The notes under the pieces: model-generated
What the model was told of the DNA's origin: nothing
Databases searched by the model: none
The model's input: only the letters and a program-made list of their open reading frames with translations
Position numbers and translations under genes: made by a program
Origin: Bimuria novae-zelandiae CBS 107.79
Taxonomy: Eukaryota > Ascomycota > Dothideomycetes > Pleosporales > Didymosphaeriaceae
Direction: 5' to 3'
DNA length: 64,000 nt
Assembly (NCBI GenBank): GCA_010015655.1
Contig: ML976658.1
Span: forward strand, 139,787 to 203,786
Part shown: positions 11,268 to 22,483 of the stretch, piece by piece
How positions within the stretch are numbered: the first letter of the stretch is position 1
Layout: each line of letters opens with the position of its first letter

Positions 11268-12150
11268 ATAAGGAATTCGCAACGTTCCGGCTCTCGATTC
11301 ATCTCGACCCAATTTCAAAAACTCATCATTTCAGTCCCAGAAATCGCACAACCTCAAGATCTCTGTACGCGACAAGATCTGCGTCTCGATTTTCTTACCC
11401 TCTTTTTGTGCCGTCGCTGAAAGCCAAACTGAGCTCCCCGTGCTAAATCCTCCAAAAGTTCAAGAATTCGTGGTACACCTAGCAGTTCCAATACCCCAAC
11501 CAACCCATCCAATGTTTTCACACGCCATAAATTCCCATCCGCCGCCCACTTCTCCTTTAAAACGCCCATTCCAATACCCACCAAAACCATACCCGATCCC
11601 TCCGCCCTCCGAACAATCAGCTTCTGAATCCCGCACTCATTCTCTATCAACACACTATAATAGTACAAAGGCCTTAAACATACCCCACCAGCTGTGAAAC
11701 CCGCTATAGACATAATGCCACACAACATATACCTCGCAATACTTCGATCATCTACACAATCTATATGTATAAGAATAATATGACAGATACGCCATAAACA
11801 TTACACAAGCATCAGCAGCACATCACATCCTGTGACGGTTTAGGACATGAAGCTTGGGCCACCCGTGTACGTGCGGCCCGTCCACGTGATCCACGTGATC
11901 CACAGTATATAGCTCTATAGCGTAGCTTCTCAATCAAAACAACGATTGCCTCAACACTATTTTCGACGTCACACATCCCATCAAAACCAACCTCCACTCA
12001 AAACAAATAGATAAAACTAAACGAGTGTGGCTATATTTTCGACTTGCTAGCTGAACCTGGGCACTCCTCGTCTCGCCCACTCTCCCCAATCACCCCACCC
12101 TCCGCGTGCTCTCCACTCACNNNNNNNNNNCCCCCTCCCCCCCCAGCGCT
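11268..12150. other. Intergenic region with a weak minus-strand ORF and a 10-N gap
   Basis: A 124-codon open frame on the minus strand at 11354-11728 begins MLCGIMSIAGFTAGG and has one hydrophobic segment, then a basic tail; I cannot tell whether it is a small membrane protein or chance. A run of 10 N lies at 12121-12130, between C-rich stretches, and probably marks an unresolved homopolymer. Near 11880 the phrase cgtgatccacgtgatccac is a short tandem duplication. Confidence 0.4.
12121..12130. other. Assembly gap, 10 N
   Basis: Ten undetermined bases flanked on the right by an almost pure C run. It lies 20 bases beyond the stop codon of the small secreted protein gene and does not interrupt it. 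Confidence 0.99.
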
Positions 12151-12511
12151 CTAGCAGTGGTCGCTAACCTGGCTGCCAAAAGGCTCATTGACGCAGTTTC
12201 CATCGCACAAGCGGATGAACTGAATAGCCCCGTCGTTGACGCAGTTGAACAGGGCTTTGGTCTGCGCGTTGGCGTCGGTGGGTTGGCCGGCTGCGTCGAG
12301 GGTCTGGTAGATGGTTGAGGCGTAGTCTCCTGGCGTCTGTGTTAGTCTCCACTGGAAGCGGTGCGGGAGAGAGGGGGAGAGGGGGGTGGGGAGACGAACC
12401 CTGAGAAAGGAGGTTGCCACTGCAGTACGCGAATCCAGCGAAGCAGTTATCTGCAACGACGGTGCTGGCCATGGTGGCAGCGGCGAGGAAGGCGATCTTG
12501 GAGAAGAACAT
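12151..12511 (-). CDS. Small secreted six-cysteine protein, 96 residues
   Basis: Two exons, 12511-12400 and 12329-12151, with a 70-bp intron (gttcgt to gccag) in phase 1. The joined reading gives 96 residues: signal peptide MFFSKIAFLAAATMASTVVA, then a mature domain with six cysteines, in NCFAGFAYCSGNLLSQGDY, FNCVNDG, RLCDGNCVNE and a terminal HC. The pattern (two Cys early, then C...C...C, and C at the very end) fits a widespread family of small secreted fungal proteins of unknown role with a YC-x3-LL-x2-GDY phrase. Choosing the splice acceptor gccag rather than cacag is what makes GDY and the frame. It may act outside the cell, for example as an effector; that is inference. Codons are C-rich, unlike the flanking RIP block. 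Confidence 0.82.
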
Positions 12512-12944
12512 GGTGATTGATTGATTGAGTGAGAAGTGTTGATTTGGTTTGGTGAAAGATGCAGGTGATTGGAGAACTGGTTGTTGTGTGACTATTCTCC
12601 ATAGAGCGGAAAAGATGCCTCTTTATATACACCTCTTCCCCTTCAGGCTTTCCATCTTCTTGTCCACTCTGCACGATGATGCTATTCGGACCTCCATGCC
12701 TGAAAATGTTCGTCACTGCCATCAACAGGCGTACTTGGCCAAGTAACATCAGGTAATTAGCCAAGTACCCTCCGGTAGACAGTGCTACGTTGTGTTGTGC
12801 AATGTGAAGCATCGGGCGTTGTCTTATTCAGCCGCTAGGACGCACCTAGGACACAGCGGATGTCGATCTCCTAGGCGGCCCCCATACCCCGACATACGCA
12901 GGATCTACGTTCGGGGATAATAAATGCCTAAAATACACGTGTTA
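12512..12944. other. Promoter region and boundary of the AT-rich block
   Basis: Upstream region of the small secreted protein gene. Base composition is normal until about 12920, where element B begins. No gene recognised. Confidence 0.4.
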
Positions 12945-13063
12945 TTATGATTCTGGAAATACCTGCTCGACCCACAATATTAGTCAGTCATCTAATCTAG
13001 CTTTAGGCAGGGTAATTAAGTAATTTTACCTTAATAACGTTATTTTTTAATATTACTTTTATA

Positions 13064-14015
13064 AATAATATACCTTATACTCTTAGAGAACCTACTAAAT
13101 ATAAATTATAGCTTTTAGTACTATAAGTAGTACTTAAAAAGTTAACTACTAATTACTTAAATTACTTAGTTTAAAAAATAATAGGCGTTCCCTACTCTAC
13201 TACTAAAAGGAATAAATTATTAATAAAGTGTTTTAGTTAATTATATAGACTATTTAGTATTTAGCGTAGGTGCCTACTTATACTTAATTAGTTTTATAGA
13301 GATAAGCTACTTAAATACCTTAAGAGTAAACCAACTATATATTTAAATAAGATACAGGCCTTTTTATATAATAACTTTAATATAAGAATCTTTATTTTAT
13401 CCCTCTAAAAGACCTTAGCTAAACTTAATTAGAGTAGAAAAGTAGCTTTAAAAGCTATAGCTAAGCGTAATAAGCTATTTTATTAGGCCTTTTATGCGTC
13501 CTGCTAGCAAATATATATAACTAATTAAGTTATCTACCTTAACAAGAGGCCGCTAATAAGCGAACTAGCGATAGGAAGTACAGCTGGTCGCCCGTTAATA
13601 GCCCTATTGACGCCGTCTACTCAGCGCGACGCTTAGAGAAGTGGAGCGTTCTGCCGGCCATAGACGCGTCTGGTTACCTTACCCACGTCGTATACCAGGG
13701 AGCAATTACTGCAGAGCCGATGGAGCATTTTGTGGCTACTCAGGTGCTCCCACTTTGCAACTCCTAGCTAGGCAAATAATTAGTAATACTCCTTAGTAAC
13801 GCGTCTATCTATAAGTTAGTAAGGCTTTAGTAACTATATAAAGACGGAGGCGTAATATTAGAATACTTATTATTATACTTACTTAATTTTATCCTAATTA
13901 AGTAGATCTTTAAAGCTCTAAAAAGCTAAATAAAACAAAACTTTAAGCGGGCTAATATATATGCTAATTTTACCTACTTCTTAAAAGAAGCTATATAAGC
14001 TATTTACTATAATTG
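13064..14015 (+). pseudogene. Tc1/mariner-type transposase of element B, RIP-inactivated
   Basis: A DDE transposase relic. The clearest patch, 13545-13770, reads NKRTSDRKYSWSPVN then EKWSVLPAIDASGYLTHVVY, QGAITAEPMEHF and VLPLCNS, the middle of a Tc1-type catalytic domain. Downstream comes NASIYK (usual DNASIH region, its Asp lost), then GVILEYLLLYLLNFILIK where the family has a LPPYSPDLNPIE-type motif, and FKALKSWIK. In-frame stops are TAA or TAG. It aligns along its length with the transposase of element A (NKRTSNRKYAWSPIN, RWSLLPTIDI, NASIYK, VKALKN). The start is placed by comparison with element A and is approximate. Confidence 0.75.
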
Positions 14016-14878
14016 TAATGAGGTAAGCGCCCCGCTTACTAAGCCAATACTATGTGACTTCCTCACCTGCACCAAAAGGTACGCACGAGAATACTTAAGC
14101 CAAGTATTACTCGTATAGTATAATATATATAGGATATGCTAGGGTCAGCCACTAGCGCTAGTGTTTGATCCTAGCCTAGCCGGAACCTCTATAAGCGAGA
14201 GAAGGCCACGTGTTCGACCGTGCCTACCTCGTTACAATAATATGCCTACTATAAGTAAGTGGCGGCGTAACTACGCGTGAAGAAAGTCTATTAAAGAAAT
14301 ATTAAAATAGCCTTTATAGTAGTAGAGATTTTGTACCTATAATGCTAAGAAATAAATACTATATTAATTAAGTAAAATAGAAATAAACTTCCTAAACTAA
14401 TGACTGTTATTAAATTTTAAATAGCTTTTATAATTATAAAGTTATAGATAAAGAGGTGTTAGCGGCATTAATATAATAAGCTATTTTAATAATGGTAGGT
14501 AATACTAGCGGAGATAATTTTATAGTAACCTACTATAAAATGGGCACGTACTTAGTTAAATTAATAAAGAAATTATTTTAGTTTTATTTAAATGCACTAG
14601 ATAGCCCGGGCCTATAACGCGTTTTCTATGCCTAAGTTACTAGCTTCCCTATTATAATACCCTACTTAGTTAACTACTTTACGTTTCTTATTACTTAATT
14701 TCTACTTATTATTACTCTTTAAGCCTTTACAGCGCCCCTAATTTCGCTTACTAAAAGTCTAGCGTATTTAAATTACTATTATTTTACTATGCTGGGTAGC
14801 CGTAAGAGTAGCCTAATAAGTAAAGTAAACTTCTCTCTTTAAACGCTAAATAGCATACCTCCGTATAATACTATACTA

Positions 14879-16397
14879 TGCCAAAAGTATTGTCGCGCTA
14901 GGCGCACGAGCCACCACAACAATGCGAAGCTGTAGATACACGTGTTCTTTAACACGATATTACTCTATTAAAATAAGGTCTTTTAGTATAGAAATTTTAG
15001 GCAATTAACGCGTAAGGAATAAATTAATAAAATAGTAGTATAATTATATTCTAGCCTAAGTAGAGGCTAGTGCGAAGATAACTAAAATTATAAAGTAGCT
15101 TAATATAATACAGCGTATAGTATAGCGTATAATTAAGAAATAAAAGACTATTTATAATAATATTTTAAAACCTTATATAGGCCGTCTACCTATTTTAACT
15201 GAGAAAGACTATTAAAAACTTATTTATATTACTAAAAAATACTTAAAAATTAAGTACTATATACTTATAAATAAAGCTAGGTTTTAACTATTTAATAAAG
15301 CTTTACCTAGCGTCTTAAGGCGTATAATAGCTTAAATTTTAGTAAAAAAAGATCTCTATAAGTTTAGGGTAAAGTAGAGATGTCGCGGGAATTATCCCTT
15401 GTAGGTATCCTGATCGGAAGGATCTGGTGGAACGGGCAAACATAACACCGAATGCTCAATATAAATACTGCTCTTACAGCAACTTTTTATATGTTACTGA
15501 TCAATCAATTCGATCTCCGAACTATATACTATCCAGCTCGTTTTACCCTCCACAAGAGACTAAAAATTAATACTATTATAATAAAAAAGGATTTTAAGTT
15601 TGCCTAAAATTAGTATAAATTTAATTAGTGAAGGACTACTTTAAAATTTAGTAATAAGTGTTCTATCGCCTAAGACTTTAACTATATAAATTAATAGGTA
15701 TAGCGCCTACCTTCGGAGAAATAGGCATATAGCAAGATAGAGGAGCTCTCTACAGCCAGGCAACCCGCGCGTATGGTTTGGGCCGCCGTATGGATGACAC
15801 CAGGGGCTCGAGTTGGGCGTAGTCCTCTGGTAATCATGACCCGCAATATATCATCACGACGCCATAGGTATTCGGCTTGGAGCTATACTAAAGCACTCGA
15901 GGAAGGTCTCTTGCCTCATTTTAGAGCTAGCTAGCGGTTTATGCAGGATAATGCACCTATCTACACTACTTATTACTTAAGGAACTAGCTTATAGATTAT
16001 AGCGTATAGATTATAGATTTCCTAGCGTACTCTCTAAATCTTAACCTTATAAAATACCTATAGTAAGTACTTAAAAAGAAGCTCTAGAAGCTCTATCTTA
16101 AGTTTAACTATATAAGGACGTCTAAAGTTAAGTAGGAGTAGTTTAAAGATAGTTTATATAAAATATAAGTAACTATACCTAATACTTTAATTAAAATATT
16201 TATTACTATAATGCTACATTGCCTCGCCGCCGTATAATAAGTAAGAGACTATTAGACTAAATATAAAATATAATATAATTAATTTTTAACTTTTAGTATC
16301 TAACTAAGGCGTAGTCTTATAGAGTTATAGTGTCTTAAAACTTACTTTAAAAGTGGTGTTAATGGTCTAAGCGCCTAGCGCAACAATACTTTTATCA
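14879..16397 (+). mobile_element. Nested Tc1-like transposon inside the accessory gene of element B
   Basis: Bounded by inverted copies of one sequence: ccaaaagtattgtcgcgcta at the left and, reversed, taaaagtattgttgcgctag at the right. It sits between NMLIDL and GMLFSV of the accessory gene, which are only a few codons apart in element A. It encodes a different Tc1-type transposase on the plus strand: RFMQDNAPIYTTYYLRN at about 15945, then DFLAYSLNLNPIKYL (the SPDLNPIE-type motif) and KKKLQKLYLKFNYI, ending in YYNATLPRRRIISKR. A GC-richer patch at 15720-15960 escaped RIP. A 174-bp solo LTR at 15381 lies inside it. The TA duplication is not clean, so the end positions are approximate. Confidence 0.7.
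15381..15554. repeat. Solo LTR, 174 bp, target duplication AGAGA
   Basis: Starts tgtcgcgggaattatccctt and ends accctccaca (TG...CA), with a perfect 5-bp direct repeat AGAGA at 15376-15380 and 15555-15559. A TATA-like caatataaatactgctc lies in the middle, as in an LTR promoter. No internal retrotransposon sequence adjoins it, so it is a solo LTR left by LTR-LTR recombination. Its base composition is normal although it is embedded in heavily mutated DNA. Confidence 0.88.
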
Positions 16398-17696
16398 TCC
16401 AATTATAAATCTATAAGCATATTAATATTAATCTTAAAGTCTTAAATAACTATTTCTAGCACTTCATTAATTTTTATAATTTAATTAGTAAAAGCTTTAA
16501 ATTTTTAATATATAAAGAACTTTTAGGTGTAGGTTAATAGCTATAATAGATTTTAATAAGTTAAAGACTCCTAGCTAAGCCTTAAGGGCTTAGCTAGTCT
16601 AATTACTTTAAGTAAAGGACGTAGTAAAGCTTAACTTTAGGCTAATTACTATATAGTATTAGCTATAATAAGTCTAATATATTTATTAAAGGTATCTTTA
16701 CTACCGCTGTCGCTGGCCGCCCGTTTTTTGCGCCTCTGTGCCTTCTTGTTAGCCGCCCGCGCCCTCGCGTTGACCAGGCATAAACGTATATTGTCTGAAG
16801 GAGCCTCGACGCTACTCTCTCCGAGGGTTATCTCGCGCGCCCAGATCGCCACGATATTGCTATTGGCTAGGTAGTGGTCCTCGAAGCGATCAGCTCTCCC
16901 TGGCGTCCGCGATACCCAGCAGCAGAAGGAGTAGTTGCGACACTTTAAGTCCTGGCACCTCTATTTATTACGGATCTATATTGCAACGCTGTTACCTACA
17001 GCAACTTTAGTAATAAGCACCTTAAGTAAATTTAAAAATTACTAATTTATTATTATTAGTTAGATCCTTAGCTAGCCTTTTAATACCCTTTATTACGTAT
17101 TTAGGCATTTTATAGCGTTTTTATACGCTATAACTTTAAGTTAAAGTTAATGTAAATAACTTTATTTAACGTCTTTTTAAGCTACTAGGCCTACTCTCTT
17201 ACGTAATTAAATTTAAGGACCTTTCTATACTAGAGTAACTTAATAAGTTATAGCTTCTTTAACTACTTACTTATATATATAGTAGTAGTAAAGTGTTCCA
17301 AGGTGCTTTTACGTACCTAAGCCTAATCTAGGTTAGGGGAGGATAGGTCAAGAGTAATATACCTTATAAATACGTTTAGTAGTTAAGAGCTTAAAATAAT
17401 AACGTTAGGGTTTATAAATAATATAATTTTATAATAAACTATAGAATAACTAACTAGGAGATTTACTAATTTATTATAAAAAATATACTTATAGTATCTT
17501 AAGTTAATTATAAGGAGTAGGAAAGGTATAAAGAAATTATTAAATTATATACTATTTATCTTAGTCTTTACTATTAATAAAATTATTATTGTAGTCCTGC
17601 TAAGACCTTCCTTTTAAAGGTAGTCCCTAAAACTTACTATAGTCCTGACTTTTATACAGGACTTCTCGCTTATGCAGGACTTTATTACGTAATTAC

Positions 17697-17943
17697 TGTG
17701 ACGATCGTGGGACTTGCTGTGATCTGGGCATCGTCACAAGGGCGATGGATGGCAGGTGCCACGCTGTGATGGCAGCTGCTACACTGAGAAGGCAGTCGCA
17801 GCATTGAGATAGCAGTTACTAGATAGCGGCAGACTGTATGCCGCCTACTCGGCCCTCTCGATCCCTTTCTCTTCTTTAGCTTTGAGTCTTTGTCCATAGC
17901 GCCAATCTATCAGCCGCAAGGCTATATCTTGCTGGCCGTTACA
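17697..17943. repeat. Solo LTR, 247 bp, target duplication ATTAC
   Basis: Starts tgtgacgatcgtgggacttg and ends cttgctggccgttaca (TG...CA). The 5-bp duplication ATTAC is perfect, at 17692-17696 and 17944-17948. Inside, a motif like gatggcaggtgccacgctgt is repeated about three times in altered form at 17749-17822. Not RIP-mutated, in contrast to element B around it, whose accessory gene it interrupts. An apparent 70-codon ORF on its minus strand has no support. Confidence 0.9.
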
Positions 17944-18757
17944 ATTACTAACCTAAGCTACCCCGCGCTTCCTTGTGTTCCTCCGCTCTAGTTATTTTGC
18001 TAATACTAGCCTTCTTAGCGTAATTGTCTGGTCTCTTTGTTCTTGTGGGGTTTGTGATTGTAACATAAGGCTCTTAATAGAAGCTCTTTATAGTAGCTAC
18101 TTATTTACAAGATTTCTTACAACGTTATTTACTTACCTTTAAAGTCTTATTAACGTTTAATTATCTATAATAGCTTTATTATTGAAGTCTTAGTAGTAGG
18201 TAAGAGAGTCCTTATCTAAAAAGGCGTGCTAATAAGTAATAACTAATAGCTTCTTTTTCTTATACTTAGGCTCCTTAGTAGGCTCCCTAGCAGCCTTAGG
18301 GGTATTAGAACTTAAGTAAAGGCTTAATAATCTACTTAGCATACTTAGTAGCTAGCTTAAAAGCTAGGTTTTTTTATTTTCTACGTATAACTCCGCGTTT
18401 ACAATAATATTATTTTTTAACACCTTATTAGCCTATGCGTTAATAGCTAATTAGCTTTTTTATTATAACTTTTATAAGGACTTTTTAGCCTCACTAGTAG
18501 TAATAGGGCCCTTATTACGCCTACTCTACTTATTACCTAAAAGGTTAATTTTAGTGTTAAATACCTACGTTACTTTACGTCTCCTATAAGTCTTTAGTAT
18601 ATTAATTCACCCTTAGTAATTAAATTAAGGTTAAATGTAAGTATATATTCTTAATAAATATTGCCTATCACCTATTTTAGGTGGCGGAGAATGAAGGCGG
18701 GGAAGCGCTTACTAAAACAGTGGGTCGAGCAGGTATTTGCAGAATCACCGATAGCTC

Positions 18758-19469
18758 TTACAACCTTGGAATTTGAGACATTGTGACTAATTCCCCACAA
18801 ACACTGCCTGGGAGTACGGAGCGGGTATTATAAATTCGTGTTTTGGTATCTACGGCAAGACGTAGGTGGCATGGGCACAATTTCACATTTACCGGGTGCA
18901 TGCGTTAGGAGCGAAAAATTCACATGGTGCTGCCTTGGTTCGTGCACTCAGGATGCACCTCCAAAAACGAGACACTAGCAGCAACTTATAGAACTACATC
19001 ATTAAGATCCAGGATGCGAGCAGCAGCGCATGCCTGCAGTCGATCAAAAGCCATCGCAAATAGATTAATTCGGTCGCCATCTCGCACGGCTCGTGCCTGC
19101 AGATGCTGGAGGGCCATAGCGATTGGGTTAAATCGGTCGCGCCTTCGCACGACTCGACCCAGCTTTGCGAGACATATCCGCATAGGGAAAATTGCTCGCT
19201 GGATCTCTGTAAATGCACAACGGCGTAGACTTAGCCACATTTAGTAACAAGAAGTACGCCTGGATTTCTTTCTGGGACTGTTGACGTAGTGAGGGAACTT
19301 AGTTGTGTGTATACGCAATGAACAAAAACTCATTACACATAGCCACATAGGAAAGACTGTGTGCTGGAGTTTAAATAACGCAAAACGCCGCCTATGCTAA
19401 TGTAAAGGGTATACACATTATGTACAGATACAGCTTGAAATCGCCAGAAGAGGAGGGGCTACGCGTCGC
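18758..19469. other. Intergenic region containing a WD40 relic
   Basis: Normal base composition returns here. Apart from the WD40 fragment annotated separately, I see no gene; the right part is the 3' flank of the homoaconitase gene. Confidence 0.45.
19001..19230 (+). pseudogene. WD40-repeat fragment of a NACHT/WD (HET-E-like) gene
   Basis: Two successive repeat units can be read in one frame: IKIQDASSSACLQSIKSH, then a stop, INSVAISHGS, then [20 protein letters not shown] and STQL. These match the highly regular WD40 units of fungal NACHT-WD proteins ([31 protein letters not shown] type), which act in non-self recognition. A TAG follows KSHRK and the frame is lost at both ends, so this is a small remnant, not a gene. 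No NACHT or HET domain is visible nearby. Confidence 0.75.
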
Positions 19470-22043
19470 TCACCCAGTACCCCCGATCTCTTTCTTCACC
19501 CAGCTCTCGAGACCGCCTAGGGCAATGATCTCCTGGACATTGGGTGGCAACTCGCCCACCTTGACGCTCCACTTCCTCCCCTCAGGGCCCTCTCGCACGT
19601 TAACGGTGCTCCGTCGTACGTCCCACTCGAGCGTCCAGCCTGTCCGCCTCGTAAGCTGCTTAGCCTGACTGGGTTGTGCCTGCGCAGCAGGAGGCGGTGA
19701 ATCGAGCGACTCGCGGTTTTGTGTCGGCTCCTGCAGATTCTGCTGTGACGCAGGCGGTGCGGAGGAAGAGAAGACTTCGCGCAAGCGGTTCGCTAGCTTG
19801 GGGACTTCGACGCCCATGAGCGCGTTGTTGATGCTGTTGCGGCTAAAGATGTTACCGAAGCTACCGGCGACGACGAGCGGGATGCCCTTCGCGAGGATGG
19901 CCGTCGCAGCTTGTTCTCGACTGCTACCGCAGCCGAAGTTGAAGCCTGAGACGAGGATGTCACCTGCCTTAGCGAGGGTGCCAAAGCTGGGGTCGTAGTT
20001 CTCCATGCAGACCTCTGCCATCTTTTCGCGGCTCACGTCATCCTGGTAAGTGTATTTGCCGGGGTAAATGCCATCAGTGTTGATATTGTCGGCGTCGCAG
20101 AAGACGATCTCGCCGCTGATTTTTTCTGGGAAGCCGGGCAGGATTTCGGTGTGAGTCTCTGATTCGGAGGCGGAGTCTGGAGGGTTGATGGACTGAGTCT
20201 CCACGGCGGTGTTTTCTGCTGACTCGATCTGTTCCTCTGCTTGCTTGATGGCCTTCTCGAGCATGTCTTCAATCGTCATCATGCGCTCTTCTTCGACAAC
20301 ACCGTCTCCTTCGCCGCGGCGGACACCTTGGTAGCCAGTGGGCTCCTCGTACCATCCAGGGCCAGAGATCTTCCCAGAAAGAGCGCTCGCTGCAACAACT
20401 TCTGGGCTCGCAAGATAGGCCTTGGCATCAGGCGAGCCCATCCGGCCCTTGAAATTACGGTTGCTCGCGCTGATGCCGACCTCACCAGGCTCTAGGAGAC
20501 CGGTACCAAGGCCGATACAGGGGCCACATCCTGCAGGTAGCGGCTGCGCGCCTGCTTCGAGGAGGGCCTGCCAGTCGCCCAGCTCCTCCGAAGCACGCTG
20601 TTCGGGAACTGACGCGGCGGCGATGTAAAAATTCACATGAGACGGAAGCTTGGGAATCTTGCCGTCGTTCGCAGCAGCAGCATCCTTGAAGACCTTGGCG
20701 GCAGCGTGCAGGTCAGACGCTCGCGAATTAGTGCAGGAAACCAAGTAAGCCTTGTTGATCTTGATGTCCTGTGTTTGTAGTTCAGCAAGCGGGGTAGCAA
20801 CCTTGACAGAGTTGGGCCCGGACACGTATGGGGAGAGCGTAGACAAATCGAGGAACAGCTCTTTGGCATATACCGCGCCCTTGTCTGCGGCCAATGCAGG
20901 CTGGAAGATGTGGCCGATCTCCTGCCCCACGATTCCGGTGGATTTGAACAGTTTGTCGATGCGCTCGTGTACGAACTGCTCCTGGTGATGGTCCTTGTAT
21001 TCAGTCCGGTTCCCGAACATGGCGGCGTCGGTAGCGCGCGCTCTCAGCCAGCTGTGGAGCACCGAGTCGATAGGAAACAGTCCCGTGAGCGCACCCCATT
21101 CAGTCGTCATGTTCGCAATGGTAAGACGTTCGTTCACAGGTATCGTCCGTAGGGTCTCGTCGGTACCGGTGAACTCGATGGCGTGGTTCAGGACCTCGTC
21201 CTTGTTGAAAAGCCCGGCGAGGGCAACGATGACATCCTTGCCCGTCACACCTTCGGGCAATGCTCCGGTGAGATTGACCTTGGCCACCGGTGGGATCTGC
21301 CACCATGTCTTTCCAGTCGCCCAGATACTTGCGGCATCTGTCCGCACTACCGGTGTTCCCAAGCAGCCAATGCCCCCGTACATGTTCGAGTGGCTGTCCG
21401 AAGCCACGGCAACGGTGCCAGGCCATGCATAGCCCTCCTCAACCATGATCTGGTGGCCAATGCCACGTCCAGCTGGGTAGAAGACGACATCCTGCTTCTT
21501 CGCAAACTCTTCAATCTGACTGTACTTCTTCAGATTCTTCTCTGTCTTATTTTGTACGTCGTGGTCGAGCGTCATGACAATCTGCTTCGGGTGGTGGATC
21601 TTGGTGGCGCCGATAGACATGAACTTCATCGCCACGGGCCACGAGTTGTCGTGTGTCATGCATTTGTGCGGTTGTAACGTGACGTAGTCACCAGATTTGA
21701 GCACCTTTCCTTCGGCCACGCCAACAGCATAGCGCTGAACAATCTTCTCTGTGAGCGTCTGGGGTGTTTTCGTCTTTTGCTGGAACGTCGAGAGGAAGCC
21801 GGCGGCGGGACCTTCTTGCAAGGAGTGAAATACGTCCGGCGATGAATCGAATTGGCGTCTTGTGTAGCAGAATGTGCGCTGGGTAGTCACAGGACGTGGC
21901 AAGTGCAATGCGCTTCGGAGAGGAAAGCGCGTCTGAGTCTGAAAACAGCGTTAGGGAAGGAACGGGTCACAATTCTGAGGCGAAAAACACACCAAGGCCT
22001 GTCTCCGGCACAGTGACCGGGCTGCTCGCATCGACATGGCCAT
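19470..22043 (-). CDS. LYS4: Homoaconitase, mitochondrial (lysine biosynthesis)
   Basis: Converts homocitrate-derived homoaconitate to homoisocitrate in the fungal alpha-aminoadipate lysine pathway, in mitochondria. Two exons: 22043-21993 ([17 protein letters not shown]) and 21938-19470, with a 54-bp intron (gtgtgt to ttcag) in phase 0, giving 839 residues. Without that exon the frame has no ATG start, and the joined N-terminus is a textbook presequence rich in Arg, Ser and Ala. The [4Fe-4S] ligands are visible as [11 protein letters not shown] and [28 protein letters not shown] and [20 protein letters not shown] are aconitase-family motifs; the swivel domain follows the acidic linker with [16 protein letters not shown]. 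Slightly longer than usual (about 780), through the N-terminus and linker. Divergent from SER1. Intact. Confidence 0.95.
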
Positions 22044-22483
22044 TGTCGCGATCAAGGTACTTGACGATGGACGGCCGGGTGTTGATGATTGCGCAAACTT
22101 CCCCAAAATTTCTGGCTTGGCAGGACCTCGGGCCGATCTCGCACCAGTCATCGGCTTCTGCCATCTTCTCATTGGGCAAGCACACCCACACTCAATGGCT
22201 TCACCTAATGCAATCGTGTGCTGCCTTCTCCCACACCATGGATGTGACACGCGTGGGACGCGTATTTTCTAGAGAGACGATTGCTGCTATTCGTACCGCT
22301 AACCGACACCGGCGCGGGCTTTGATGCAAGCCGCGCGCTGTCCGTTCATATGACTATGACTCTCCCAGCACATTGGTGACGCCGTTGAACTAACCATATT
22401 ACACCAACGTCTTTTGCATCCCGGATTCCTCTCTCTGCTAACCATCTGGCTACAATCCACTGACCAGCAACTCTCCTGCCGCC
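22044..22483. promoter_or_regulatory. Shared divergent promoter of LYS4 and SER1
   Basis: A 440-bp region between the two start codons. Both genes make amino acids, and one perfect TGACTC core is present at 22357-22362, so joint control by the general amino-acid control factor (Gcn4/CpcA) is plausible. The CT- and CAAC-rich segment at 22400-22483 is the likely SER1 leader. Confidence 0.6.
22356..22363 (+). promoter_or_regulatory. Candidate Gcn4/CpcA site (ATGACTCT)
   Basis: The sequence atgactct contains TGACTC, the core half of the TGASTCA element bound by Gcn4/CPC1/CpcA. It lies 121 bases before the SER1 start and 313 before the LYS4 start. One six-base match is weak on its own; its place between two amino-acid biosynthesis genes is what makes it worth listing. 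Confidence 0.45.

Larger units (their letters stand above)
14640..18600 (-). pseudogene. Accessory gene of element B, conserved with element A, interrupted by a nested transposon and a solo LTR
   Basis: A long minus-strand reading frame filled with TAA/TAG stops, matching the accessory ORF of element A in order. From the N-terminal side: RRNKG near 18510; NTRKRGVAWVSN just before the solo LTR at 17943; then, after the LTR, RCQDLKCRNYSFCCWVSRTP and HYLANSNIVAIWAREITLG; DNIRLCLVNARARAANKK and a basic segment (16649-16852 is the intact patch); NMLIDL at about 16420; then the nested Tc1-like element; then GMLFSV and LLIRLLLRL near 14830. Element A has CQD...CWVKRTP, HYLVSSTIVAAWARDIT, DNIRLSLSLARERS, NMLIDL and MLLMPLLLRL. 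The exact start and end are not determinable. Function unknown; conserved Cys and His suggest, but do not prove, metal binding. Confidence 0.72.
12945..18757. mobile_element. Element B: two-gene Tc1/mariner-like transposon, RIP-mutated, with nested insertions
   Basis: The ends are inverted copies of one another: left gattctggaaatacctgctc then gacccac (from 12949), right gtgggtcgagcaggtatttg then cagaatcac (ending about 18755). Each is followed inwards by versions of a second block, ttagtaagcgcttccccgcc near the right end. Flanking TA is present on both sides (exact left edge uncertain by a base or two). Inside, a Tc1-type transposase reads left to right and an accessory gene reads right to left, exactly mirrored in element A at 60.4-63.8 kb, whose ends carry gaccgtcccgacccact and gtaatcgcttccccgc. 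Nested in B are a smaller Tc1-like element (14879-16397) and two solo LTRs (15381-15554 and 17697-17943). Most of the sequence is TpA-rich through RIP; coding patches at about 13545-13770, 15720-15960 and 16690-16960 are not. Confidence 0.85.

Noticed and set aside
14053..14236. GC-normal segment from tgtgacttcctcacctgcac to cctacctcgttaca, resembling another solo LTR
   Set aside because: It has TG...CA ends like the other LTRs, but the flanking five bases (tacta and ataat) do not match, so I could not support it.
17685..17897. 70-codon minus-strand open frame
   Set aside because: It lies wholly within the solo LTR bounded by the ATTAC duplication.
12900..18700. Clustered short repeats suggestive of a CRISPR array or tRNA cluster
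   Set aside because: The repeats are AT-rich chance matches made by RIP; no regular spacer structure or tRNA box was found here or elsewhere.
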